DNA of 64,000 nt from Phascolarctos cinereus (taxonomy: Eukaryota; Chordata; Mammalia; Diprotodontia; Phascolarctidae). A program made the position numbers and the translations under genes. The stretch is taken from NCBI RefSeq assembly GCF_002099425.1, contig NW_018344337.1:372001-436000 (forward strand), given 5' to 3'. The notes beneath the pieces were generated by a model. The model searched no databases, was not told the DNA's origin, and saw only the letters and a list, made by a program, of their open reading frames with translations. Shown here piece after piece: positions 34,750 through 45,513 of this stretch. The number at the start of each line of letters is the position of its first letter. Position 1 is the stretch's first letter.

Positions 34750-35610
34750 TTTCTCACGTTAGTAAATGTTAGAAGCAATGTGGAAAAATTGAGACACTAA
34801 TTCACTGTTGGCGGAATTGTGAACTGATTTTTGAGAGCAATCTGGGATTATGTCCCAGCATAATTTGACCCAGCAATGCCACTACTGAGTCTATATCCAA
34901 AGATGCTTAGGGAAAAAGGAAAAGAACCTATATGTTCTAAAATATTTATAGCTGCTCTCTTTGTGGAATAGAACTGGAAATTGTTGGGATGCCCATCAAC
35001 TGGAGAATGACTGAACAGGTTTTGGTATATGACTGTGATGGAGTACTACTGTGCTATAAGAAATGATGAGCTCAGTGATCTTAGAAAAACATGGATATTG
35101 ACTTGTGTGAAATAATGAAGAACAAAATGAGCAGAGCCAAGATAAAGTTCTATAAAGTAGCAGCAATATTGTTTTGAGAACAACTTTGAATGAGTCGGTC
35201 ATTTTGACTATTATAAATACCCAAATTAACTTTAAAGGACATATGAAGGAAGACACTACCTGCATCTAGAGGAAGAACTGATAAATAAAATTATGTATAG
35301 AATAATTTTACATATATATGTGTGTGTATGTGTGTATATATGTATGTGTGTATATGTGTGTGTGTATATATATGTATATATATATAAACACATATTTGTG
35401 TCTAATAGTAGCCTTCTTTAGGGCAAGAGGGAGGGGAACAAAGGAAAAAAAAGAAATTTACATGATAACTTTTATTATATATTTAAAAGGAATACCAAGT
35501 TGTACATAATAGATTTATACTTTCATGTGCTATCATCTTTTTATCATATTATGTTATAGAAATGTTTTATTCTATTAATTAAAATAAACATTTTTAAATA
35601 AATAAAAAAA
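34750..35610 (+). mobile_element. L1 ORF2 C-terminus and 3'UTR
   Basis: Sense L1: aattcactgttggcggaatt (ORF2 C-terminal), atttgacccagcaatgccac, ttatagctgctctctttgtg, gatgcccatcaactggagaa, ctataagaaatgatgagctc, then cctgcatctagaggaagaac, a TATG-rich tract (35310-35390), tctaatagtagccttcttta and A-rich end. This is the 3' end of the composite block and borders the right TSD copy. Confidence 0.8.
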
Positions 35611-36484
35611 AGAAAAAGAAATTAAACAAGCTATAAATGAGCTTCCTAAGAAAAAAGCACTGGACCAGACAGATTTACAAGTGAATTCTATCAAACATTT
35701 AAAGACCAACTAATTCTAATATGACATAAATTATTTGGAATGATAGGCAAAGTAGGGATCCTACCAAACTCTTTTCATGAAACAAATATGATACTGATAC
35801 CTAAACCAAGAAGAGTAAAAACAGAGAAAGAAAATTATATACCAATTTCATTAATGAATATAGATGCAAAAATCCTAAATAAAATCATAGCTAAAAGATT
35901 AGAACAACATATTATAAAGATTATACATTATGATAAAGTGGAATTTATATCAGGAATACAGGGGTGGTTGTAACCTATGGAAAACTATTAAAATAATTGA
36001 TTATAAAAATAAAAATCACATAATTATATCAATAGATGCAGAAAAAGTACAATACTCATTTTTATTAAAAACGCTTAAAATCATTGGTATACATGGATTT
36101 TTCTATAAATTGATAAGAAGCATTTATCTAAAACCATTAGCAAATATTATTTTTAATGTGGCTAAGCTAGAAGCTTTCCCAGTTAGATGTAAAACAAGAT
36201 GTCCATTGTCACCAATATCATTCAGTATTGTATTGCAAATCCTAGCAATAGCAATAAGAGAAGAAAAAGAAATAGAAAGAATCAGAATAGAGAATGAGGT
36301 AATAAAACTATGTCTTTTTGCAGACAATGTGGTGATATACTTGGAAATTCCCAAAGACTCAACTAAAATGTTAGTTGAAATAAATAATAGTTTTAGCAGA
36401 GTAGCAGGATATAAAGTAAACCTGCATGAATCACCAGCGTTCCTATACATCACAAACAAAACTCAGCAAGAAGATATAGTAAAA
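35611..36484 (+). mobile_element. old plus-strand L1, segment 2 (ORF2 reverse transcriptase)
   Basis: Resumes the ORF2 frame broken at 31257: EKEIKQAINELPKKKALDQ, then [84 protein letters not shown] and LFADNVVIYLEIPKDSTKM. The catalytic FADD box reads FADN. It is interrupted at 36484 by a HAL1-type insertion and continues at 39304. Confidence 0.85.
36468..36484 (+). repeat. target-site duplication of HAL1-type element, left copy
   Basis: AAGAAGATATAGTAAAA, repeated exactly at 39304-39320. Confidence 0.85.
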
Positions 36485-37625
36485 AGTGGAGCCAAGATGG
36501 CAGAGTAAAAGCAGTGACCTGCTGAGCTCTCCCCAAACCCTCCAAATACCTATAAAAATGGCTCTAACAAATTCTAGAGCAGTAGAACCCACAAAGGAAA
36601 GGTCTGTTGGGCCATGGTGAGAGAAGAGCTCATTCTGGTCCTAGTCCCGGTGCAGTCTCGAGGCAGTGGCTGTTTCAGGAGCTCTTGGCCCAGAGACAGA
36701 GAGGCAATAGTGGCTGATCAGAGGAGGATTGCAGGGGTCTCTTTGCTGGCACTGAAGCAGAATTATTTTGTTTTGCCCATGCTTGAATCTGGGTCACAGT
36801 TCTGGATGACGGTTCTGGGGCAAGGAGGAGTGCTGGCATGGTGGAACTTGTGGCAGTGGTGTGGAGCGAATCCTCCTCACAGTTCCAAGGTATAAAAGAG
36901 TGCTTGTGGTCACTCATAGACCAGAGAACAGGTCAGGAAAGGAGTAAACACCTCACCCCTGATGGTACCATCTTGGAAGAACTGAAAATTTACAGGTCCC
37001 TAGAAGTGTCTGAAAATAGCTGCACAAACACCCCAAAGCTTAGGCCAATACATTCTCCATACTAGAAGCAGACCCCAGCCTTTGCAAAGACAACAAAGTC
37101 AAAGCTCTTACATTCAAAGCCTCCAAGAAAAATATGAATCAGTCCCAGGCCATGGAAGAGCTCCAAAAGGATTTTGAGAAGCAAGCAAGATAAGCAGAGG
37201 AAAAACTAGGAAGAGAAATGAGAGTGATGCAAGAAAATCATAAAAAACAAGTCAACAGCTTGCTAAAGGAGACCCAAAAAACTAAAGAAGATAACACCTT
37301 AAAAAATAGACTAACCCAAATGACAAAGAGGTCCAAAAAGCCAACGAGGAGAACACCTTCAAAAGCAGAATTGACCAAATGGAAGAAGAAGTCCAAAAGC
37401 TCACAAAGAAAATACTTCCTTAAACATTAGAATGGAGCAGATGGAAGCTAATGACTTTATGAGAAATCAAGAAAGTGTAAAACAAAACCAAAAGAATGAA
37501 AAAATAAAAGACAATATGAAATATCTCATTGGAAAAAACAAACAAAACCCCAAAAATAAATGACCTGGAAAATAAATCCAGGAGAGATAATTTAAAAATT
37601 ATTGGACTACCTGAAAGCAATGACT

Positions 37626-37990
37626 AACTTTGAGAGACTTAGCCCTTCTCAGCAATGTAAGGATCTAAGACATCTCCAAAGGTCACATAATGGAAAATGC
37701 TATCCACATCCAAAGAAAGAACTATGGAGTTTGAATGAAGATTGAAGCATACTATTTGCTATTTTTTTCTTCTGTTTTGTTTTCTCTTTCTTTTGGTTCC
37801 TTCTATTGGTTCTAATTTTTCCTTAAAACATCACTAATATGAAAATGTTTAATAGGAATGTATATGTATAACCTATACCAGATCTCACCCCATCTTGGGG
37901 AGGGACAGGAGCGAAGAGGAGAAAATTTTAAAACTCTAAAGCTTATGGAGGTGATTGTTGATACATCAAAAGAAGTTAATAAAAAATAAA
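37626..37990 (+). mobile_element. L1 3'UTR fragment inside the HAL1-type element
   Basis: ctttgagagacttagccctt, gcaatgtaaggatctaagac, atggaaaatgctatccacat, agaactatggagtttgaatg, ctataccagatctcacccca and the A-rich end at 37980. This is an autonomous-L1 type 3' end, different from the HAL1 tail. Confidence 0.8.
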
Positions 37991-38295
37991 ATGCACTCCT
38001 TCTTCACATTTACTTCACAATACCTCTTCCTTCAAAATGCTCAAGTATTATCTTTTACATGAAGCCTTTCCTAATCCTGCCAAGTGCCAGTACTTTCCCT
38101 CTTAAGCCACCCTATATTTAATGACATTGTATTTATTTGTATGTATTTTAAAATGTTTTTTTAATTTTATTTTAATTTTTGGAATAAAACAAAATTTCTA
38201 TAACAGTATAATAAAGATAATTGCACATGAAACTGCATATCTATTATGTACAACTTGCTATGCCTTTTAAACATATAATAATGTTATCATGCAAA
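37991..38295. repeat. unnamed interspersed repeat pieces
   Basis: catgaagcctttcctaatcc with a pyrimidine-rich block resembles an L2 3' segment (38060-38130). The following AT-rich stretch with ttgcacatgaaactgcatat ends in an A-run at 38295. Confidence 0.35.
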
Positions 38296-39303
38296 AAAAA
38301 AAAAGACCAAAGCTGAATAGAAAATTTCACTTTCAAATACAATATTCAGGAGAAGCGTAAAAAGGTAAACAGGAAAGAGAAATTATAAGGGACTTATTAA
38401 AGTTGGACTGTTTACATTCCTACATGGAAAGATGACATTTGAAACAGTGTTTGTCGTATTAGGGTAGTTGGATAGGAAAAAAAATGTATATATAGAGGGC
38501 ACAGGGTGAGTTGAAGATGAAGGGACAATATCTAAAAAATAAAATTAAGAGATGAGGGAGGATTATACTAGAAGAAGGAGAAATGGAAAGGTAGAATGGG
38601 GTAAATTATCTCAGGTGAAAAACACAAGAAAAAGCATTTAAAGTGGACAGGAAGTGGGAGGAGGTGAGAGGGAATGAGTGAATCTTATTCTCATTGTATT
38701 TGGCTTAAGAAGTGAATAGCATACACACTCAATTGGGTATGGAAATCTATTCTTACCCTATAAGAAAATGGGGGAAGAAGGAGATAAGAGGGGGTGGATG
38801 ATACAAAGGAGGACAGATTAGGGGAGGGGGTAATCAGAAGCAAACCTTTCTGAGGAGGGACAGGGTCAAAAGGGAGAATAGAATAAACAGGGCAGGACAG
38901 GAGGAAGGAAAATATAGTTAGTTTTTCACAACATGAGTACTGTGGAAGTGTTTGCATAACCTGTAAGCTTGCTTTCTCAATGAAGGTGTGTGGGGAAGGA
39001 GGAAGGAAGAGAATTTGGAACCTAAAGCTTTAAAAACAAATGTTAAAATTGTTTTTACATGCAACTTGGAAATAAGATATATAAGCAATGGGGTATAGAA
39101 ATCTATACTGTCCTACAGTAAAATAGAAGGAGAAGAGGATAAGAGAAGGGAGGGGTGATAGAAGGCAGGGCAAATTAGGGGAAAGGCTATTCATAATGCA
39201 CTCTGTCTTGGGGTGTGGGAGGGGTGAGATGGGGAGAAAATTTGGAACTCAAAATCTTGTGGAAGTGAATGTTGAAAACTGAAAAAAAAAAAGCAAAAAA
39301 AAG

Positions 39304-39600
39304 AAGAAGATATAGTAAAAGATACCCCATGTAAAATAACTCCAGTCTAAGTAGTATAAAATACCTGGGAGCACACCTGCTGAAACAAAACCAGGAAGTA
39401 TATAAACAAAATCTTAAAAAAAAAAGTTTTACACAAAATCAGATTAAAATAATTGGAGAAATGTTCATTGTTCATGTTGTAGTTCTATCACTACAGTACA
39501 TCAAACAATACCTGTCAATTGCAACATAAAGACTTCCAGCTTATCTTCATTGCTGGTGGTGCTTGTTCTAGGTAGTATTTTACATTTTATGGAAATTTCT
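39304..39600 (+). mobile_element. old plus-strand L1, segment 3
   Basis: ORF2 resumes: EDIVKDTPCKITPV, then NTWEHTC and KKSFTQNQIKIIGEMFIVHV, the region after the RT palm. It becomes unrecognisable by about 39600. Confidence 0.7.
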
Positions 39601-40640
39601 GTTTATTCCTTTGTTTTACAGATTTTTTTTAAAGGAATGGGTATTGTATTTTGTTAAGGTTTTTTTTCCTGTATCGAAATAATCATATGATTTTTGTTAT
39701 TTTTCCTTAGTTAATTTGGAAATCAGTGTTTATAATTTTGTTAATATTGAACCAGTCCTTCATTCCTGCTTATGACTGTAGCCTGACATCTTTCTGATAT
39801 ATTGCTGCAGTTTCCTTCCTGGTTTTTTTTGTTGATTTGTTTTGTTTACAATTCATTAAATTCATCTAAATTAAATTCATCTTTCTCTGTTCTTTCTCAC
39901 TGTTTTAGGTATTGAGACCATATTTGTGTTGTGGAAGGGATATAACAGTATTCCTTCTTTATTTTTTCAGAGAGCTTATGTAGTTTTGGAATTAACTGTT
40001 CTTTAAACATTTGATAGAATTAATTTATAAATCCATCTCATCCTGGGATTTTTTAGTTATGGAGTTCATTTATGGCTTGTTCAGTTTTTCTTTTCCAACA
40101 GAGGGTTATTTAAATATACTATTTCCAGTTCTGTTAATCTGAGCAATTTTTATTTTGTAAATGTTCATCCATTCAATTTATACTATCAGTTTGATTGGCA
40201 TATAGATTGGAAAAATAGCTTATATCTTCATTTGTGGTGAATTCATCTTTTTTTTGTGATACTGTTTTTCTTTCTTTTTAAAAATCATGTTAGCCAATGG
40301 TTCATTTATTTTGTTGGTTTTATTATTTTCTTTAAAATTTTTAGTTTTACTTATTGGTTCACCAGAGCCCTTGTGCTCTTTCTCAACTGCCTTTCCTGTC
40401 TCCTGCAGCCGCTGCAGGTACTACACTGTGTTCTTGGCAAGCTTTTATCCCAGTGTCTGCAGAGGTCTCTGTCTGTTTTCTTTAATTACCCTAGACTGGG
40501 GAAAATGACTCACTGTGACGTTTACTAGTTTTTCTGACCACAATTTGATCTGACACATTTTCTGGGTTATTGTAGAGGACATGTGCTGGCTAAACTGAGC
40601 AAAAATGCTTGCTCTCACTCTGCTATCTTGACTTACTTCT
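39601..40640 (-). mobile_element. old L1, ORF2 RT piece joined to 5'UTR-like sequence
   Basis: 39610-40250 on the minus strand matches the ORF2 RT entry region (aaaggaatgggtattgtatt, ccagtccttcattcctgctt, actgttctttaaacatttga). From about 40370 to 40640 it matches an L1 5' end (reverse of aagtcaagatagcagagtga at 40616-40635). The ORF1 and endonuclease interval is absent. Confidence 0.6.
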
Positions 40641-41800
40641 AACTGCATTATATATTCTAGCTGCATTATAAAACTGGTTGAGGTCTGAAAGTTCTGTTTT
40701 CCCCTTGTTTCTATTCTTGTCATTATTTTCCTTGATGTTATGAATCTTTTATTATGAACTTTGTTATTATTTTATCAAGTTCTGTGTGTACCCTTTTGGT
40801 AGTTTTTTATGTATAGTATTAAAACTGTAATTTTAGTTATTGTATTGTCACTTTTATTATATTGACATAGCCCAGTTATGAGCACTGAATTTTATTTCCT
40901 TAAGGAACACCTTGTAATTGAATTTATATGAGTATTGTGTATGGTTTATTAGGTTGATTTCCAAATCTTTTATATATTATATAGATATCCTCAATGGAAT
41001 TTTTTGTTGTTGTTATCATATAGAAATGCTTTTCATGTTTGTGAGTTTATTTTGTAGCCTATGAATTTCCTGAAGTTATTAATTCTCCCAATTACTGTCT
41101 TTTTTGATTTCTTAGAATTTTCCAAGTAAAGTATCATGTTATCAGCATACAAGGATAGTTTTATCTCCTCTTTATCTGTTGTTAAATTTAATTTTTTTTC
41201 TCTTGTTTTGTTGCTATTGCTAGAAATTTCTAGAATTGCATCTAATAATGGTAGGGTTGCTTTGCTTATATATTTATAGGGGAAGCTTCTAGCGTATCTA
41301 CATTTTCATATGGTGCTTGCTTTTGATTTTAGGTAAATATTTTTATAATATTAATAATTTTTTTTCTGTATGTATACTTTGTAGGGTATTAGCATAAATG
41401 TGTGTGAAAGATTTTCTGTATGAAAGGGTTTTTTTTGCATCTATAGAGAGATTATGTAGTTTCAGATGTTTTTATTTTCAGGATGATTATATTATCATTA
41501 ATTGTTTTCCTAATGTTTAATCATCCTAGTATAAATCCACCTTGGTTATAATGAATGATGTCTTAGATGAATTGCTGGAATTTGTTTGATAAGATTTTAT
41601 TTAAAATGTTTGGGTTGATGTTCATTAATGATATTGGTCTAAATTTCTTCATTACTTTATCTGTGCCTATTTTAGGCATTAGAAATAGATGTACCTCATA
41701 AAAAGGAATCTGGTGGAGTATTTTCTTCTTCAATATTTTTCTTTTGTGTAGTGTTCGTAGTAATTGTTCTTTAAAAGTTTCAAATCTTTACTATCCCATG
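40641..41800 (-). mobile_element. ancient L1 ORF2 fragment
   Basis: Minus strand follows ORF2 from the C-terminal side of the palm (tttgtagcctatgaatttcc, aagtatcatgttatcagcat equals the FADD neighbourhood at about 41130) to the fingers (gatattggtctaaatttctt at about 41630). Very diverged, no open frames over 60 codons. Confidence 0.7.
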
Positions 41801-42568
41801 ACACACTAGACCATCTTTCCACCTTTGCCCTGGTAGTTTTCTTCTTATCCTGGCAGACTCCATGTCTATTCTCTCTTCCTTAGATTTGTAAGTTCCCTTC
41901 CAAACTTCTATTTGAGGAAGTACTCATTTCCAGACATCGTGCTTTCTTTAAACTCAAGTCAACCTATGATACCTTAGACTACCTTTCCACTTTTCTTTCT
42001 TAGCTTAGTTACCTTTTCTGCTTTTTCTCCCCTCATTTATAAGTTCCATTTCTACCCTCTTCCTCCTTCATGATAATTTTCTTTCCCTTTTGCAATGCAG
42101 TCTCTTCTTTTGGTTCAAGACTCCCATTCTTTTAGATCATGGTTGCCCACAGGATCTGTTTTCTTCTGAGGTCAGATACTGTCTGTGGAAGCATAGTACT
42201 CTCAGAAATAAGTCTCCCTGAGTACCAGATCACTCCAGCTTACATGCACTGTAAGCTGCAATATCTCATTGCAGGATATCTCTTCTGTGAGTGTTTTTTA
42301 GTGGTACTCCCTCCAACAATTAATTAAGATTTTGCTTTTTTACCCTCTCATTTCAATCCTTTTATTTCCACTTCATTTTCTTATAGTCTCTCTTCTTAAG
42401 AGATTACAGTAGTTTTCCCTTCATTGTTTACCATTGAATTTATTAGGGTGAATCATATATTTCCCTTTGTCTTCTTCCGCATGACTTGTAGCAAACAATA
42501 GCCAAATGATTTAAGTAATTGGTAAGCTCTGATCATATAATTACAAAATATACCCATACTCTTTTTTT
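41801..42568. other. unassigned, pyrimidine-rich
   Basis: C/T-rich to about 42350 with repeated aagttcccttccaaact and aagttccatttctaccct-like phrases, then unique AT-rich DNA. No exon or named repeat identified; could be an unrecognised interspersed repeat. Confidence 0.35.
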
Positions 42569-42583
42569 AAGATTAAAAAACTA
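42569..42583 (+). repeat. target-site duplication of HAL1-type element, left copy
   Basis: AAGATTAAAAAACTA, repeated exactly at 45499-45513. Confidence 0.9.
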
Positions 42584-45498
42584 GGGGGTGGAGCCAAGAT
42601 GGTGGAGTGAAAGCAGTGACTTGCTTGAGCTCTCCTCCATACCCCTCCAAATACTCATAAAAAATGGCTCTAAACAAATTCTGAAGCAGCAGAACCCACA
42701 AAAAGACAGAGTGAAACAAATTTCCAGCCCAAGACAACCTGGATGATCGATCAGAAAGGTGTATCGCACCGGGCTGAGGGTGCAGGCCGCAGTGTGGGTG
42801 CACAGACTGCAGCGAACCTGAAGCATGCCTCAGAGAACTGAATCTTGGGCAGCTGTGGAGGTTTCCAGACTCCTCAATCCACCAATGTCAAAGACAACTT
42901 AGAAGATCAGTGGGAAAAGTCTGTTTCTGTCGGTGCTAAGAAAGGAAGGCAGGGTCTCAGCTCCATTCCCCAAGAGTGTGGCCCTGTGGGGGCAGCTGCT
43001 TCCTGAGCTTCCAGCCCACAGACTGAGGGGGAATCCAGTGGCTGATCAGACAGGGATTGCAGGGATCTCTTTGCCAGTACTGAGGCAGGAATCTCTTGCT
43101 TTTCCCGTGTTTAGTTCTGGGCCACAGTTCTGGGCTGCGGTGCTGGGGTGAGGAGGAGTGCTGGGGTGGTGGAGCTTGTAGTGGCTTTAGAGAGGAACCC
43201 CTCCTCACAGTTACAGAACAGAAAGGAGTACTTGTAGTCTTGCCCCTTATCATACCACCTTGGAAGAACTGAAAATTTACAGGTCTCTACAAGTGTCTCT
43301 GAAAACAGCCGTACAAACCCCCTGAAGCTTGGGACAGTACATTCTCCACATTGGAAGCAGATTTCGTACCTTAACAAAGAGTTTAAAACTCAACTAATTG
43401 GCTGGGATCATGAGCAAGCAGCGCAAAAAGAGTCAGACTATGTTATCTTACTTTGGTGAAAAAGAAGATCAAAATATATAACCAGAAGAAGACAACAAAC
43501 TCAAAGCTCCTACATCCAAAGCCTCCAAGAAAAATATGAATCAGTCCCAGGCCTTGGAAGAGCTCAAAAGGGATCTTGAGAAGCAAGTAAGGGAAGTAAA
43601 GGAAAAACTGAAAAGTGATGCAAGAAAATCATGAAAAACAAGTCAACAGCTTGTTAAAGGAGACCCAAAAAAATCCTGAAGAAAATAACACCTTAAAAAA
43701 TAGCCTAACCCAAATGGCAAAAGAGGTCCAAAAAGCCAATGAGGAGAAAATGCCCTAAAAAGAAAAATTGGCCAAATGGAAAAGGAAGTCCAAAAGCTTA
43801 CTGAAGAAAATACTTCCTTAAAAATTAGAATAGAGCAATTGGAAGAGTGACTTTATGAGAAATCAACACTGTAAACAAATCCAAAAGAATGAAAAATTAG
43901 AAAACAATGTGAAATATCTCATTGGAAAAAAACTGACCTGGAAAATAGATCCAGGAGAGAGAATTTAAAAATTATTGGACTATCTGAAAGCCATGATCAA
44001 AAAAAGAGCCTAGACATCATCTTTCAAGAAATTATCAAGGAAAACTGCCCTGATATATTAGAACCAGAGGGCAAAATAGAAATTGAAAGAATCCACAGAT
44101 CTCCTCCTGAAAGAGATCCCCAAAGGAAAACTCCTAGGAATATTAGCCAAATTCCAGAGTTCCCAGGTCAAGGAGAAAATATTACAAGCTGCCAGAAGGA
44201 AACAATTCAAGTACTGTGGAAACACAATCAGGATAACACAAGATTTAGCAGCTTCTACATTAAAGGACTGCAGGGCATGGAATATAATATTCCGGAGGGC
44301 AAAGGAGATAGGATTACAACCAAGAATCACCTACCCAGCAAAACTGAGTATAATCCTTCAGGGGAAAAAATGGTCATTCAGTGAAATAGAGGACTTTCAA
44401 GCATTCCTGATGAAAAGACCAGAGCTGAATAGAAAATTTGACTTTCAAATACAGGACTCAAGTGGAACATGAAGAGGTAAACAGGAAAGAGAAATCATAA
44501 GAGACTTATTAAGATTGAACTGTTTACATTCCTGCATGGAAAGATGATATTTATAACTCATGAGACCTTTGTCAGTATTAGGGTAGTTGGAGGAAAAAAA
44601 TTATATGTATGTATATGTAGATAGATAGAGAGGGCACAGGGTGAGTTGAAGATTAAGGGGTCATATCTGGAGAATAAAATTAAGGGATGAGAGAGGATTA
44701 TACTCGGAGAAGAAGAAAGGGAGAGGTAGAATGGGGTAAATTATCTCACAAAAAAAAAACAAAAGAAAAGTCTCTTACAGTGGAGGGGAAATGGGGGAAG
44801 GTGAGAGGGAATGAGTGAATCTTATTCTCATAGGATTTGGCTTAAGGAGGGAATAACATACACATTCAATTGGGTATGGAAATCTGTCTTACCCTACAGG
44901 AAAATAGGGGGAGAAGGGGACAAGAGAGCAGGGGGTGATAGAGAGGAGGGCAGATTGGGAAAGGGGGTAATCAGAAGTAAATACTTCTGAGGAGGGACAG
45001 GGTCAAAAGAAAGAATAGAATAAATGGGAGGGCAGGATAGGATTAAGGGAAATAGAGTTAGTTTTTCACAACATGTCTACTATGGACGTGTTTTGCATAA
45101 CTGCACATGTACAACCTATATTGAGTTGCTTGCCTTTTCCATGAGGGTGGGTGGGGAGGGAGGAAGAAAGAAAATTTGAAACCTACAGTTTTAAAAACAT
45201 ATGTTTAAAGAAAATGTTTCACATGCTACTGGGAAATAAGAAATATGGGAAATGGGGTACAGAAGTCTATCCTGCCCTACAGGAAAATAGAAGGGGAAGG
45301 GGATAAGAGAAGGGGAGAGAGATAGAAGAGAGGACAGACTACGGGAAGGGATATTCAGAATGCATGCCATCTTGGGGTGGGGGGAGGGGGGAAAAGGGGT
45401 GGAAATTGGGAACTCAAAAACTTGTGGAAGTGAATGTTGAAAACTAAAAATAAATAAATTTATATTAAAAAAAATAAAACTGAAAAAAAAGAAAAAAA
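42584..45498 (+). mobile_element. complete-ended HAL1-type half-LINE
   Basis: A 2.9-kb element with a perfect 15-bp TSD: 5'UTR from gggggtggagccaagatggt (42584-43409), ORF1 (43410-44472), then a 1-kb tail (44473-45460) ending ttgtggaagtgaatgttgaa, aactaaaaataaataaa and A-rich sequence. No ORF2 motif occurs anywhere, so it is an ORF2-less L1 derivative of the HAL1 kind that must have used an L1 enzyme in trans. Its 5'UTR is also found on the L1 at 46391-49999, the likely parent lineage. Confidence 0.87.
43410..44472 (+). pseudogene. ORF1 of HAL1-type element, broken
   Basis: Starts MSKQRKKSQTMLSYFGEKED at 43410. The coiled coil is SQALEELKRDLEKQVREVKE, ENHEKQVNSLLKETQKNPEE, KEVQKANEE. The RRM-like entry LKIIGLSESHDQKKSLDIIF is near 43960. 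The well-kept C-terminal domain is QAARRKQFKYCGNTIRITQD, AWNIIFRRAKEIGLQPRITY, PAKLSIILQGKKWSF, LNRKFDFQIQDSSGT-stop at 44472. Four or so breaks lie in the N-terminal half, while the last 130 codons are open. It would be a trimeric RNA-binding protein of about 350 residues. Confidence 0.85.
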
Positions 45499-45513
45499 AA
45501 GATTAAAAAACTA
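45499..45513 (+). repeat. target-site duplication of HAL1-type element, right copy
   Basis: AAGATTAAAAAACTA, partner of 42569-42583. Confidence 0.9.

Larger units (their letters stand above)
31258..35610 (+). mobile_element. composite L1 insertion carrying antisense VANGL1 sequence
   Basis: A 4.35-kb block bounded by a perfect 13-bp TSD inside an older L1. From left to right it holds a complete L1 5'UTR (31258-32086), L1 ORF1 (32087-33121), an antisense piece of VANGL1 (33125-33912), unassigned DNA (33913-34450), an L2 tail in minus orientation (34455-34590), and an L1 ORF2 C-terminus plus 3'UTR with A-rich end (34750-35610). The spacer and most of ORF2 are missing. Outer ends and TSD look like one L1 insertion, but the left and right L1 parts differ in apparent age and 3'UTR type, so a multi-step origin is possible. 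Confidence 0.75.
36485..39303 (+). mobile_element. HAL1-type half-LINE with replaced middle
   Basis: Bounded by a perfect 17-bp TSD. The 5'UTR starts gtggagccaagatggcagag (36486). The ORF1 coiled-coil part lies at about 37138-37620 (MEELQKDFEKQ, GREMRVMQENHKKQVNSLLK, LKIIGLPESN). Foreign repeat DNA fills 37626-38295. The element resumes in the last ORF1 codons at 38300 (KLNRKFHFQIQ) and runs through a 1-kb purine-rich tail to ttgtggaagtgaatgttgaa and poly-A at 39270-39303. There is no ORF2. Structure equals the element at 42584-45498 apart from the replaced middle. Confidence 0.8.

Noticed and set aside
34750-35610. Separate L1 insertion with its own duplication
   Set aside because: No second duplication was found at its left edge; the only clear TSD brackets the whole block from 31258, so it is kept as part of the composite.
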